From NCBI GenBank assembly GCA_018675425.1, contig JABGYD010000069.1, positions 62,001 through 126,000 of the forward strand: DNA of 64,000 bases, in the 5' to 3' direction. How positions within the stretch are numbered: position 1 is the first letter of the stretch; each line of letters starts with the position of its first letter. The DNA is from Kordiimonadaceae bacterium. Its GTDB lineage: Bacteria > Pseudomonadota > Alphaproteobacteria > Sphingomonadales > Emcibacteraceae. Below, piece after piece: positions 53,255-61,429 of the stretch. The translations under genes were made by a program, and so were the position numbers. The notes below the pieces were generated by a model. That model made no database searches, had not been told where the DNA came from, and saw only the letters and a list, made by a program, of their open reading frames with translations.

Positions 53255-54292
53255 ATGTCTGAAATAATAAATAATCAGTGGCGCGTTGCAGCGCGTCCTT
53301 ACGGTAATGTAAAAATATCTGACTTTGAACTTCACCGTGAACCTTTACGTGAATTAGAAGTTGGCGAATTTTTACTGCGCACTCATTATTTAAATCTAGC
53401 CCCCGTTATGCGCATGTATATGCAAGGAACCTCGGCTGCGGGCGAAGCACCACTTGATATCGGTGATGTGATCCATGGTCGCGGAGTGGCGCAGGTACTA
53501 GCCTCGAAACATCCAGACTATCAAATGGGTGACGTATTACAGGGCCAAGTCGGTTGGCAAACCTATAAAATCTCAAAAGGAACCGCAGGAGAGCGGTTTT
53601 ATATAATGCCAAAACGGGGGCTTTCCTACTCACTCGGCGTTAGCCTACTTGGTATGACTGGGTTTAGCGCTTATTGCGGTTTTGTTAAATCTGGTTATCC
53701 TAAATCAGGAGATGTCGTTCTTGTTTCTGGCGCTGGCGGTGGTGTTGGTTCTATTGTTGTACAAATTGCCAAGATATTAGGATGCACCGTCATTGGCATT
53801 GCCGGCGGCGAAAACAAATGCAACTTTGTAAGTTCGCTTGGAGCCGATCACGTGATTGACTATAAAAACGATAATGTTGTAAACAAAATTAAAACCCTAA
53901 CACCAAACGGCTTGGATATTTATTTCGACAATGTTGGTGGGGAGATTTTATCGGCAGCACTTGACAATCTGGCAATGTATGCGCGGATTGTGCTTTGTGG
54001 CTCTATCTCAGAATATATGCGTGAGGAGCCCTTTGGCCTTAAAAATTATACAAAACTTCGCTCCACAGATTCAAAAATGAACGGATTTTTCGTCTATAAC
54101 CACGAACCAGACTTTAAAGAGGCTGAACAGAAACTTGCTTGCTGGATTAAAGAAGGTCGCATTCAAATAAAAGAAGATGTGACGAATGGATTTAGTCAAA
54201 TGCCTTATGGCCTGCAAAATTTATATGCTGGCAAAAATCAGGGTGTTGCCCTGTGTCAGATACTTGATGATTCAGAATTGGTATTTGATTAA
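53255..54292 (+). CDS. Zinc-free medium-chain NADP-dependent oxidoreductase
   Basis: This 345-residue reductase is related to the 22131-23123 product. Its N-terminal domain has TLHYLN-like LRTHYLNLAPVMRMYMQG near 41-58, and the cofactor domain has VLVSGAGGGVGSIVVQIAK near 156-174 followed by VIGIAGGENKC. YFDNVGGEILSAALD near 223 is typical. It probably reduces a conjugated double bond with NADPH. It leads an operon of peroxidase-related, MFS, VOC and membrane protein genes. Confidence 0.87.
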   Translation: MSEIINNQWRVAARPYGNVKISDFELHREPLRELEVGEFLLRTHYLNLAPVMRMYMQGTSAAGEAPLDIGDVIHGRGVAQVLASKHPDYQMGDVLQGQVGWQTYKISKGTAGERFYIMPKRGLSYSLGVSLLGMTGFSAYCGFVKSGYPKSGDVVLVSGAGGGVGSIVVQIAKILGCTVIGIAGGENKCNFVSSLGADHVIDYKNDNVVNKIKTLTPNGLDIYFDNVGGEILSAALDNLAMYARIVLCGSISEYMREEPFGLKNYTKLRSTDSKMNGFFVYNHEPDFKEAEQKLACWIKEGRIQIKEDVTNGFSQMPYGLQNLYAGKNQGVALCQILDDSELVFD

Positions 54293-54322
54293 GATATAGC
54301 AAAACGAAAATAGGAGAATAAC

Positions 54323-54895
54323 ATGCCGCAGCCAGATCACATTATGAAACTAACTGTACCTGATTTTGACAGCCTTGATGACGATGTTAAAAATTATTTG
54401 AATATTTGCCAAAAGAAACTGGGCTTAATGCCGAATGTACTGCGCACTTATACCTTCAATCAAAATAAATTTCGCGCGTTTGGGAGCATGTATAATGAAA
54501 TTGTCCTTGGCGGCAGCAATTTATCTGTTCTTGAGCGGGAAATGATTGCCGTTGTCGTCTCCTCAGTCAATAAATGTTATTACTGTCTTGTCTCCCACGG
54601 ACAGGCAGTGCGGGAATTATCAGCTGATCCCGAGCTTGGCGAATTAATGGTGATGAACTGGCGGGCAGCGGGCCTCAAAGGCCGACACAGTGCCATGCTT
54701 GAATTTGCAGATAAGCTCACAAAAACACCAGAACTGATGAATGATGAAGACCGCGAAGCATTGACCTTAGCTGGTTTTTCTGAGCAAGATATTTTTGATA
54801 TTGCTGATGTAGCCTCATTTTTCAACTACACCAACCGTATGGCCCTCAGCCTTGATATGATGCCAAACCCCGAATATCACTCAAAGAACCGATAA
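54323..54895 (+). CDS. Peroxidase-related / carboxymuconolactone decarboxylase-like protein
   Basis: This 190-residue all-helical protein belongs to the AhpD/CMD superfamily of uncharacterised peroxidase-related enzymes. The redox motif CYYCLVSHG near 88-96 gives the CxxC-x3-H arrangement of AhpD. FNYTNRMALSLDMMPN near the C-terminus is usual for this subgroup. It may have peroxide-reducing or decarboxylase-like activity. It lies 30 bases after the reductase gene and 24 before the MFS gene. Confidence 0.87.
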   Translation: MPQPDHIMKLTVPDFDSLDDDVKNYLNICQKKLGLMPNVLRTYTFNQNKFRAFGSMYNEIVLGGSNLSVLEREMIAVVVSSVNKCYYCLVSHGQAVRELSADPELGELMVMNWRAAGLKGRHSAMLEFADKLTKTPELMNDEDREALTLAGFSEQDIFDIADVASFFNYTNRMALSLDMMPNPEYHSKNR

Positions 54896-54919
54896 CTTAA
54901 CTTTTGGGAATTAGATAAT

Positions 54920-56263
54920 TTGACCGATCAACAAAACCATCAAGTCTTCCAGGATAAACTGCACCATTTGGTAGCCGATAGCCCAATGAGCACCCTTCAG
55001 TTGATCGTTATTTTGATGTGCTTTGTTCTCAATATGATAGATGGCATGGATATTCTTGTCGTTTCATTCACCGCCACAAAACTAGAAGCGGAATGGAACC
55101 TTTCAAAATCAGAATTAGGGCTTGTTTTTAGCGCTGGTTTAATCGGCATGATGATCGGCTGCCTTTTTATGGCCCCCCTTGCAGACAAAATAGGGCGGAC
55201 CAGTATGCTTCTCATTTCCACTACGGGCGTTGCGATAAGTATGCTCACAACCGTAATTATTAATGACTATGCGCTGATGCTTTTTCTGCGGTTAATTACC
55301 GGCATGGGTATAGGATGCCTACTTCCAACTATGGCCGCAGTTGCAACAGAATTCGCCAACGAAAAGAGCCGAAATTTTAGCGTTGCCTTCTTCCAAGCAG
55401 GTTGGCCGATTGGTGCTATCATCACCGGACTTTTTGTATCCTGGGCTGTACCAATATACGGATGGAGAATTGCTTATTTGACGGCCGGTATAATCACTGC
55501 AGCCATGATCCCACTTATAATGCTCTTTATGCCTGAGTCCCTTGAATTTCTGGGAAAACGTCAACCCAAAAATGCGTTACGCCGTATCAACAAGCTGCTC
55601 AAATCCATGGGCCATGCACCGGTTAACACACTCCCTAAAAAGCCAGTACCAATTGAGAAAAAAGCAACCGTGTTAAAGTTGCTCGATGGTAAGTTAAAGC
55701 GGCCGACAATTCTTCTTTGGATTGGCGTCTTTTTCTCATTTATGACCCTTTACACACTAATCAGCTGGATACCAAATATTGCGACCACATCAGGAATGCC
55801 CTTTGATCTGGCGACCTATGCGGGTACAGCACTTAACGTCGGAGCTTTTGCCGGCACCCTTGTGATTGGTTGGTTGAGCGCCTGGATCGGCCTAAACCGC
55901 TTGCTATTTATATACATGCTCAGCGCATCTGCGTTTATGGTGATTTACGCTAATTTTTCTCTAAGTTATCCCATATTATTTGCACTTATTTTATTGATTG
56001 GTTTTTCCGTTCAAGGCGGAATGACAGGATTTTATCCCACTGCAGCAAGAGTTTATCCACACCATATACGTGCCTCTGGTATTGGCTGGGCCATGGGGAT
56101 TGGACGTACGGGAGCGATCGCGGGTCCGGCATTATTTGGCATAATTTTTGATAACGGTGTTTCGATCCAGACACTTTTTATCATTTTTTCAGTACCCTTG
56201 ATACTATCGGGTGCCGCCGCATATTTCATTCCCTTACGAAACCTTAAACAGGAAACAAACTAA
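54920..56263 (+). CDS. MFS transporter, aromatic acid:H+ symporter type
   Basis: This 447-residue carrier has 12 predicted helices. LNMIDGMDILVVSFTA near 38-53 resembles the DGxD signature of the AAHS family, and MAPLADKIGRTSMLL near 83-97 is the MFS loop motif. AAHS proteins import aromatic acids such as 4-hydroxybenzoate or protocatechuate. The start is TTG at 54920, with GGGAA upstream; no ATG with a better site precedes the first helix. This suggests that at least one aromatic or similar acid is taken up. Confidence 0.87.
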   Translation: MTDQQNHQVFQDKLHHLVADSPMSTLQLIVILMCFVLNMIDGMDILVVSFTATKLEAEWNLSKSELGLVFSAGLIGMMIGCLFMAPLADKIGRTSMLLISTTGVAISMLTTVIINDYALMLFLRLITGMGIGCLLPTMAAVATEFANEKSRNFSVAFFQAGWPIGAIITGLFVSWAVPIYGWRIAYLTAGIITAAMIPLIMLFMPESLEFLGKRQPKNALRRINKLLKSMGHAPVNTLPKKPVPIEKKATVLKLLDGKLKRPTILLWIGVFFSFMTLYTLISWIPNIATTSGMPFDLATYAGTALNVGAFAGTLVIGWLSAWIGLNRLLFIYMLSASAFMVIYANFSLSYPILFALILLIGFSVQGGMTGFYPTAARVYPHHIRASGIGWAMGIGRTGAIAGPALFGIIFDNGVSIQTLFIIFSVPLILSGAAAYFIPLRNLKQETN

Positions 56264-56284
56264 GTAATATTAAGGATAAAAACG

Positions 56285-57337
56285 ATGATACGGGATTTCT
56301 TTCAAATTATTTTACTAGGGCTCACCCTAGCATGTGCTTCTTCTGCACTGGCCATCGAAGATCACCCCGCACCGATCACAAATCAGGCATGGCAAGAGGT
56401 TGTCATAAGCGTATTTGACGCCGAAAAAAGCTCTAGTTTTTTCACCGAAATTGCGGGCTTTGAAATCATTTGGCATGGTGCGGAAAAAAAAGAATTTCTT
56501 GCTCACCTCGGCATTGAAAATACGGCTTCTGCACAATCGGTCGTTTTGAAATCACCCGGAAGTAAAACTGGATATATCAGGCTCATCGAATTTTCTGGCG
56601 TAAATGGTCAGGTGCCTACCCGTCCTGGGGCCAGGACCTGGGATACTGGATGCTTCACAAGCATCATGATGAGAGCAAAAGGGCTAAATAGTATTTATAA
56701 CGATGCCATTAAAATGGATTGGTGGACAGAGACACCAATAACTGAGTTAAAATTCGGTACGTCAAAACTAAAGATAGTTATTTTCAAAGGTCCTCAAGGT
56801 ATCCAGGTTGAAGCCTATGAGAGGCTCTCTCCTCCCCTACCACAGGAATTCCCGGAATTTAAAAGGTTATCCCTACCCTTTAATATTATGCAGACTGTGA
56901 GAAACCGCGAAGCCTCTAGAAAATTTTTTGTAGACCAACTCGGGTTTAAGAACTTCTTTAACGGACCGCCAGTCACAGCACAAAAAGAAGCCCAAATGCC
57001 ACTCGGAATACCATTAAATTTCACCACCACGTCGCGTTATCAAGCGGCAATATTGTATCCTGAGCCAGCAGAAACCGGCAGAGTGGAACTGGTGGAATTT
57101 ATGGATCTCAAAGGCGAAGATTACTATAAGAATTGTAATGCTCCAAACTTTGGAATACTATCTATAAAATTTGTCGTAGACGATGTTGAGGAGGCTAAGG
57201 TAGAGTTAATCAAAAGACATATCGACCAAGAAATGAATATTTCAAACATAGTTCTTTCACCTTATGGAGAAATCGATTTGTTTTCGCTAAAAACGCCAGA
57301 CGGTGCAAATATTGAGTTTTATTCTGAAAAGGAATGA
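56285..57337 (+). CDS. Exported two-domain VOC-like protein
   Basis: This 350-residue protein begins with a signal peptide (FFQIILLGLTLACASSALAIE, likely cleavage after ALA near 23). Two VOC-like modules follow, about 35-180 and 195-348; WQEVVISVFDAEKSSSFFTE starts the first and TPDGANIEFYSEKE closes the second, with Glu at the usual metal-ligand place. VOC proteins are mostly cytoplasmic, so export is unusual. It resembles the 46982-47956 product in length and layout. It lies 22 bases downstream of the MFS gene. Confidence 0.75.
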   Translation: MIRDFFQIILLGLTLACASSALAIEDHPAPITNQAWQEVVISVFDAEKSSSFFTEIAGFEIIWHGAEKKEFLAHLGIENTASAQSVVLKSPGSKTGYIRLIEFSGVNGQVPTRPGARTWDTGCFTSIMMRAKGLNSIYNDAIKMDWWTETPITELKFGTSKLKIVIFKGPQGIQVEAYERLSPPLPQEFPEFKRLSLPFNIMQTVRNREASRKFFVDQLGFKNFFNGPPVTAQKEAQMPLGIPLNFTTTSRYQAAILYPEPAETGRVELVEFMDLKGEDYYKNCNAPNFGILSIKFVVDDVEEAKVELIKRHIDQEMNISNIVLSPYGEIDLFSLKTPDGANIEFYSEKE

Positions 57338-57409
57338 CTATGTTTAAATACGTTCTATTTAGTTTAAGGATTATTTTTATATAAAGACTTGAAAAAGGAT
57401 TAAAATAAA

Positions 57410-58096
57410 ATGGACGGTTTCTTTAGTTTTTCACTTTATCAACTACTGGTTTATTTCCATCTGTTATTATTTGTATTGTGGCTGGGTGCTGATGTGGGTG
57501 TGTTTATGCTCGGTCAACACTTTCGTAAACGAGATAAATACGACCTATCTCAACGATTAATACTGCTGAAACTTCTAATTAATTTGGATATGGTTCCGCG
57601 AACAGCTTGGGCTTTAATGGTACCATCAACAATTACATTGTTGGCTGCAGGAGAATATTGGCAGATCAGCAGTATTGCATTGGTCTTTTCCTGGTTGATT
57701 GGAGGGCTTTGGCTTTGGCTTATTTGGGACGCTCATCTTCATGATCAAACACCACGCGCTACCCGCGACCGGAAAATTGAATTTATCCTCAAAATATTGA
57801 TGACAGTTTTTTATATTGGTCTTGGTTCATCATCATTAGTTAACGGAGAACCACTATTTTTCACATGGGTTGCCCTAAAAGCATTAATTTTTGGACTAAT
57901 TTTTGCAGCTGCCATAATGATAGATATCGTATTTAAGCCAGTAGGGCCACAGCTTGCAAATTTACTGAGTGAAGGTTCATCAGATGAAACTGAATTACCC
58001 CTCTTGCGCACAATGAACCGCACACGTATTTGGGTGTGGATTGTCTATGCACTTCTTCTCATAACAGCATTGCTTGGGAATGCAAAACCCCTGTAG
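57410..58096 (+). CDS. Integral membrane protein, CopD/DUF2269-like, second copy
   Basis: This 228-residue protein has about six helices and the opening LYQLLVYFHLLLFVLWLGADVGVF near 8-31, similar in layout to the 51527-52225 product (LRWLHVIFAAYWLGGEWGVF). Shared features include a His in helix one, a PR pair (MVPRTAW versus ILPRSAI) before helix two and a late KxxxFG helix. It is the last gene before the right tRNA-Val copy. AAAGGA precedes the ATG. A heme- or quinone-linked membrane role is possible but unproven. Confidence 0.65.
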   Translation: MDGFFSFSLYQLLVYFHLLLFVLWLGADVGVFMLGQHFRKRDKYDLSQRLILLKLLINLDMVPRTAWALMVPSTITLLAAGEYWQISSIALVFSWLIGGLWLWLIWDAHLHDQTPRATRDRKIEFILKILMTVFYIGLGSSSLVNGEPLFFTWVALKALIFGLIFAAAIMIDIVFKPVGPQLANLLSEGSSDETELPLLRTMNRTRIWVWIVYALLLITALLGNAKPL

Positions 58097-58282
58097 TTAT
58101 ATATATGCGGGCCAAATACCGTTCTTCATCGTGCTCCTTTAGAAACTTTCGGTTATTGTCTCAGAGATCTGACAAAATAACCGTCTCACGATCCATAATT
58201 GGGCGAAATATATAATCTAACCCATTAAAATATAAACACTATATATAGAGAGACAGAGATTGGTTAATAATGGGATACTAGA

Positions 58283-58357
58283 TGGTGGGCGGTACAAGGT
58301 TCGAACTTGTGACCTCCTCGATGTCAACGAGGCGCTCTACCACTGAGCTAACTGCCC
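58283..58357 (-). tRNA. tRNA-Val (GAC), right copy
   Basis: The 75-nt gene has encoded CCA, anticodon GAC in the loop TTGACAT, the T-loop TTCGAAC and the regular D-loop AGTGGTA with both invariant guanines. It shares the A5-C68 acceptor mismatch with the left copy. Of the two genes this is the one with the fully regular D-loop and so the likelier main source of tRNA-Val(GAC). Confidence 0.95.
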
Positions 58358-58385
58358 ACACAATAGGTAATTAAGTAGTCTAGGA

Positions 58386-58413
58386 TTTATACTTAACTTA
58401 CACAAAGAAGCAA
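58386..58413 (-). promoter_or_regulatory. Predicted sigma-70 promoter of the right tRNA-Val gene
   Basis: TTGCTT (58408-58413) and TATAAA (58386-58391) on the minus strand, 16 bases apart, are identical to those at the left copy and about 29 bases upstream of the tRNA 5' end. Confidence 0.6.
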
Positions 58414-58545
58414 GTCCTATAGTATATATATTTTATTCATGGAAGATTTAATTAAAATTTGATATCATATGGTGATAGAATTATAACTATTATTGATATT
58501 TTAGAACCAGTCTTCATATTAAAAGAATAGCAGTTGGATTAATTA

Positions 58546-59160
58546 ATGCTTGGACCAAATACGAATCTTGAACTCTCTGTAACCAACCGATCGCAAGAAA
58601 CTTTGGAGCTTCTAATGTTGCGCCGATCCCTTACTGTTAAAGATATGGTCCATCCTGGTCCCAGCGAAGAACAACTCAAGCAAATTCTTGAAATAGGCTC
58701 AAGGGTTCCCGATCATAAAAAACAGGTACCATGGAGATTTTTAACATTTGAAAAGAATACACGAAAGAAATTTGGCAAAATATTACGGGCAATTTTTGCT
58801 AAAAATTATCCCAAAACCAATGAGAAAATGCTTGATTTTGAAGAAAATCGTTTTCTTAGAGCCCCTTTAGTAATTGCGGTCATTTCCACTGCCGACAAAG
58901 ATAACCCTAAAGTACCCGAGTGGGAACAAATTTTAACAGCGGGCGCTGTCTGTCAAAATATTCTCATCGCCTCAAATGCAATGGGTTACGCTAGCCAATG
59001 GCTCACGGAATGGTATGCATATGACAAAGTAGTTCTTAAGGAATTAAACCTCAACCCTAATGAAAGAATAGCAGGTTTTATCTACATAGGCACCGCAAGT
59101 AAACAACCAAAGGAACGTGGGCGTCCCGACCTAGCCAATCTCGTAAAAAAATGGGAGTGA
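58546..59160 (+). CDS. Nitroreductase family protein, YdjA-like
   Basis: This 204-residue FMN enzyme shows the YdjA-type pattern: LMLRRSLTVKDMVHPGPSEE near 23-42, SRVPDHKKQVPWRF near 52-65, and the C-terminal AGFIYIGTASKQPKERGRPDL near 176. Members reduce nitro compounds or quinones with NAD(P)H. It lies just outside the duplicated tRNA unit and has its own short leader; no motif I or II site is seen upstream. The start lacks a strong ribosome site, and the exact first codon is uncertain. Confidence 0.9.
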   Translation: MLGPNTNLELSVTNRSQETLELLMLRRSLTVKDMVHPGPSEEQLKQILEIGSRVPDHKKQVPWRFLTFEKNTRKKFGKILRAIFAKNYPKTNEKMLDFEENRFLRAPLVIAVISTADKDNPKVPEWEQILTAGAVCQNILIASNAMGYASQWLTEWYAYDKVVLKELNLNPNERIAGFIYIGTASKQPKERGRPDLANLVKKWE

Positions 59161-59215
59161 GCCATTTCAATTTAATGGGCCACAATAATGACAAAGGAAA
59201 TACTTTTATAATATA

Positions 59216-60805
59216 TTAAAAGAGTTGTTCTTTTGTCTTAAGAAATTGAAGGTCTGGGTTCTCTTCAATAGCCTTATCAAGTCTCCATAAATTTCGCGCA
59301 AGAAATACTGGTGAACCGTTATGATCTTCAGCCATGTTTGCTTTATTATTATCTATAAATTTTTTCAACTTGAAGAGGTCTTCTCCTTCTACCCATCGCG
59401 CGGTATACAAAGAAGTTGCCTCAAACCGACAAGGAACGTCATATTCTGTGCGTATCCGATCAGCCATAACTTCAAATTGCAACATACCGACAACACCAAC
59501 ATACCACTCAGCCCCAATAACAGGCTTAAAGACACGCGCAGCACCCTCCTCTGCAAGTTGGTGTAAAGCCCGGCTCAAATGCTTAGCTTTCATAGGTTCA
59601 TCAGGTCTCACTGTTTGAATATATTCGGGGGCAAAGCTCGGAATACCAATAAATTTCAAATTTTCCCCTTCAGTCAAACTATCGCCTATGCGCAGGTTTC
59701 CATGGTTTGGAATACCAATAATATCACCAGGCCAAGCCTCTTCTGCTAACTCTCTATCCTGGGCAAGAAATAATACAGGATTATGCAGATTAACAAGTTT
59801 ATCGTCACGAACATGTTTAAGCTTCATTCCTCGCTTAAATTTTCCGGAAACTAGTCGAAAAAATGCAATTCGATCGCGATGTTTTGGATCCATATTAGCT
59901 TGGATTTTAAAAACAAACCCACTCACCTTTGGCTCATGAGGATCCACTTCTCTTATGGTGGACAAATATCGCCCTGGAATTGGCGCAAAATTGGTTAGTC
60001 CATTAAGTAACTCTTTAACACCAAAGGTATTTATAGCCGAACCAAAATAAACTGGTGTTAAAGTACCTTCTAGGTATGCCTGTTGATCAAACGCTGGACA
60101 AAGCTCACGCACCATTTCTACTTCTTCACGTAACTGTTCTACTAAATCTGACGGCAATAATTCATCTAGTTTTGGGTCGTCAATACCCTCACAAACAACA
60201 CCAGCATCAGGAATATTACCTTTACTCCTCTCAACTAGTATCAAACGGTCATTGATTAGGTCATAGCAGCCTTTAAAGCTTCGCCCCATGCCGATAGGCC
60301 ATGTTGCCGGCGCAACATCAAGCGCCAACTTATCAGCGAGGTCATCCAGGAGATCAAACGGGTTTAAAGCTTCGCGGTCCATCTTGTTAAAAAATGAAAT
60401 TACCGGCATATCGCGCAAACGACATACTTCAAAGAGTTTCCTTGTCTGCCCTTCCACGCCCTTTGCACTATCAAGAACCATTACCGCACTATCAACTGCG
60501 GTTAAAACTCTGTATGTATCCTCAGAAAAATCTTCATGGCCGGGAGTATCAAGCAAATTAAACATATGTTTGTCATATTCAAACGACATCACAGATGAAG
60601 CTACAGAAATCCCCCGCTCTTGCTCAACCTTCATCCAATCTGAACGTGCGCGACGTCGAGCACCCCGTGCCTTAACCTCACCAGCCATCTGAATAGCCCC
60701 ACCAAAAAGCAGTAACTTTTCAGTTAACGTTGTCTTACCAGCATCGGGGTGAGCGATAATCGCAAATGTTTTTCTACGGTCTACTTCTTCATTAAGTATC
60801 GACAT
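59216..60805 (-). CDS. prfC: Peptide chain release factor 3
   Basis: This 529-residue GTPase recycles release factors RF1 and RF2 after translation termination. The G motifs are AHPDAGKTTLTEKLL near 18-32, DTPGHEDFSEDTYR near 85-98 and NKMDRE near 140. The length and the C-terminal RF3 domain (VGVVGMLQFEVMADRI near 435) are standard. It is transcribed alone. Confidence 0.97.
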   Translation of the reverse strand: MSILNEEVDRRKTFAIIAHPDAGKTTLTEKLLLFGGAIQMAGEVKARGARRRARSDWMKVEQERGISVASSVMSFEYDKHMFNLLDTPGHEDFSEDTYRVLTAVDSAVMVLDSAKGVEGQTRKLFEVCRLRDMPVISFFNKMDREALNPFDLLDDLADKLALDVAPATWPIGMGRSFKGCYDLINDRLILVERSKGNIPDAGVVCEGIDDPKLDELLPSDLVEQLREEVEMVRELCPAFDQQAYLEGTLTPVYFGSAINTFGVKELLNGLTNFAPIPGRYLSTIREVDPHEPKVSGFVFKIQANMDPKHRDRIAFFRLVSGKFKRGMKLKHVRDDKLVNLHNPVLFLAQDRELAEEAWPGDIIGIPNHGNLRIGDSLTEGENLKFIGIPSFAPEYIQTVRPDEPMKAKHLSRALHQLAEEGAARVFKPVIGAEWYVGVVGMLQFEVMADRIRTEYDVPCRFEATSLYTARWVEGEDLFKLKKFIDNNKANMAEDHNGSPVFLARNLWRLDKAIEENPDLQFLKTKEQLF

Positions 60806-61261
60806 TGGAAATTCTCAATTAAAAAAACTCTTAAACTTCGGGAAATCTAAGAGCTTCAATAGCCATTGTACAGAGTTTATTTAATATTTAAATTCTAAAA
60901 AACTGGAATAATTAAAATATCAGGTCTTTATTAACAAAACTGAATGCTTCTTCCCTTTAACAGCTTTATTAATTTTTATTATTCTTAATATATAGAAAGC
61001 TCGATTTTAATACTCTATTATTAACTTCAAACCCCTAACGAAAAATAATCTTTGGATTATAAAAAACTTTAAATGGACACTAATTAAAAACCAATCTCAC
61101 TAAAGCATCTATCATTATTTTACGAAAAAGATTAAAATAATTATCAATTATTGAAATATCAATCGTGTTTTGAAATATGTACCTAACATATCAAATGCAG
61201 ATTATTCAATTGATCCGCGAATGATAATGATTGATTCTAGAAGACGAAGGAGAAACAATAT
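60806..61261. other. 456-base AT-rich intergenic region
   Basis: No supported gene is present. The left end holds the prfC leader and the right end the leader and ribosome site of the 37-residue peptide gene. GCGAATGATAATGATTGAT at 61217-61235 has a loose likeness to a Fur box but is not convincing. No tRNA, riboswitch or strong hairpin terminator was recognised. Confidence 0.5.
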
Positions 61262-61375
61262 ATGAGCAAGTTTCATCGCAAAAACAAAATAACTAACAAA
61301 AAAGATAAGAGACTAATAATTATTCTAGTTGTTGCTATTGTAGCCCTAATAGCTTTTTTGATAGCAGTTACTTAA
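61262..61375 (+). CDS. 37-residue basic single-pass membrane peptide
   Basis: A frame of 37 codons starts with ATG at 61262, preceded by a strong AAGGAG nine bases upstream. The peptide has a basic head (MSKFHRKNKITNKKDKR) followed by one hydrophobic helix (LIIILVVAIVALIAFLIAV, about 18-36). The ribosome site, charge pattern and helix support a real gene. Similar short basic-headed membrane peptides are common in bacteria but I cannot name the family. Confidence 0.6.
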   Translation: MSKFHRKNKITNKKDKRLIIILVVAIVALIAFLIAVT

Positions 61376-61429
61376 ATATTTTTATAAAAAATTATTAAAT
61401 CTAATAAACTTTATACTGTAATTGTAATT

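Larger units (their letters stand above)
58282..58428. repeat. Right copy of the 147-bp direct repeat (tRNA-Val plus promoter)
   Basis: This unit is in the same orientation as 15264-15410 and matches it at 139 of 147 bases. The sequences outside the unit on both sides differ completely. The two copies are about 43 kb apart and enclose the catabolic segment. Confidence 0.9.

Noticed and set aside
22131..54292. The two zinc-free reductases (22131-23123 and 53255-54292) as a recent duplication
   Set aside because: They share family motifs but differ widely elsewhere, so they are distant paralogues at most.
57338..57409. A 14-codon frame (MFKYVLFSLRIIFI) between the exported VOC gene and the membrane protein gene
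   Set aside because: Too short to support, with no family likeness; the gap is more simply a leader sequence.
15264..58428. A search for integrase, transposase, phage or toxin genes that would explain the 43-kb segment
   Set aside because: None was recognised in any frame, so no mobile element is annotated; only the repeat units are reported.
58460..58480. A TGATATCAT stretch in the nitroreductase leader resembling motif II
   Set aside because: Only part of the 12-mer matches and the gene lies outside the tRNA-bounded segment.
61217..61235. Fur-box-like GCGAATGATAATGATTGAT upstream of the 37-residue peptide gene
   Set aside because: It matches the 19-base consensus at only 13 positions, mostly A/T, in very AT-rich DNA.
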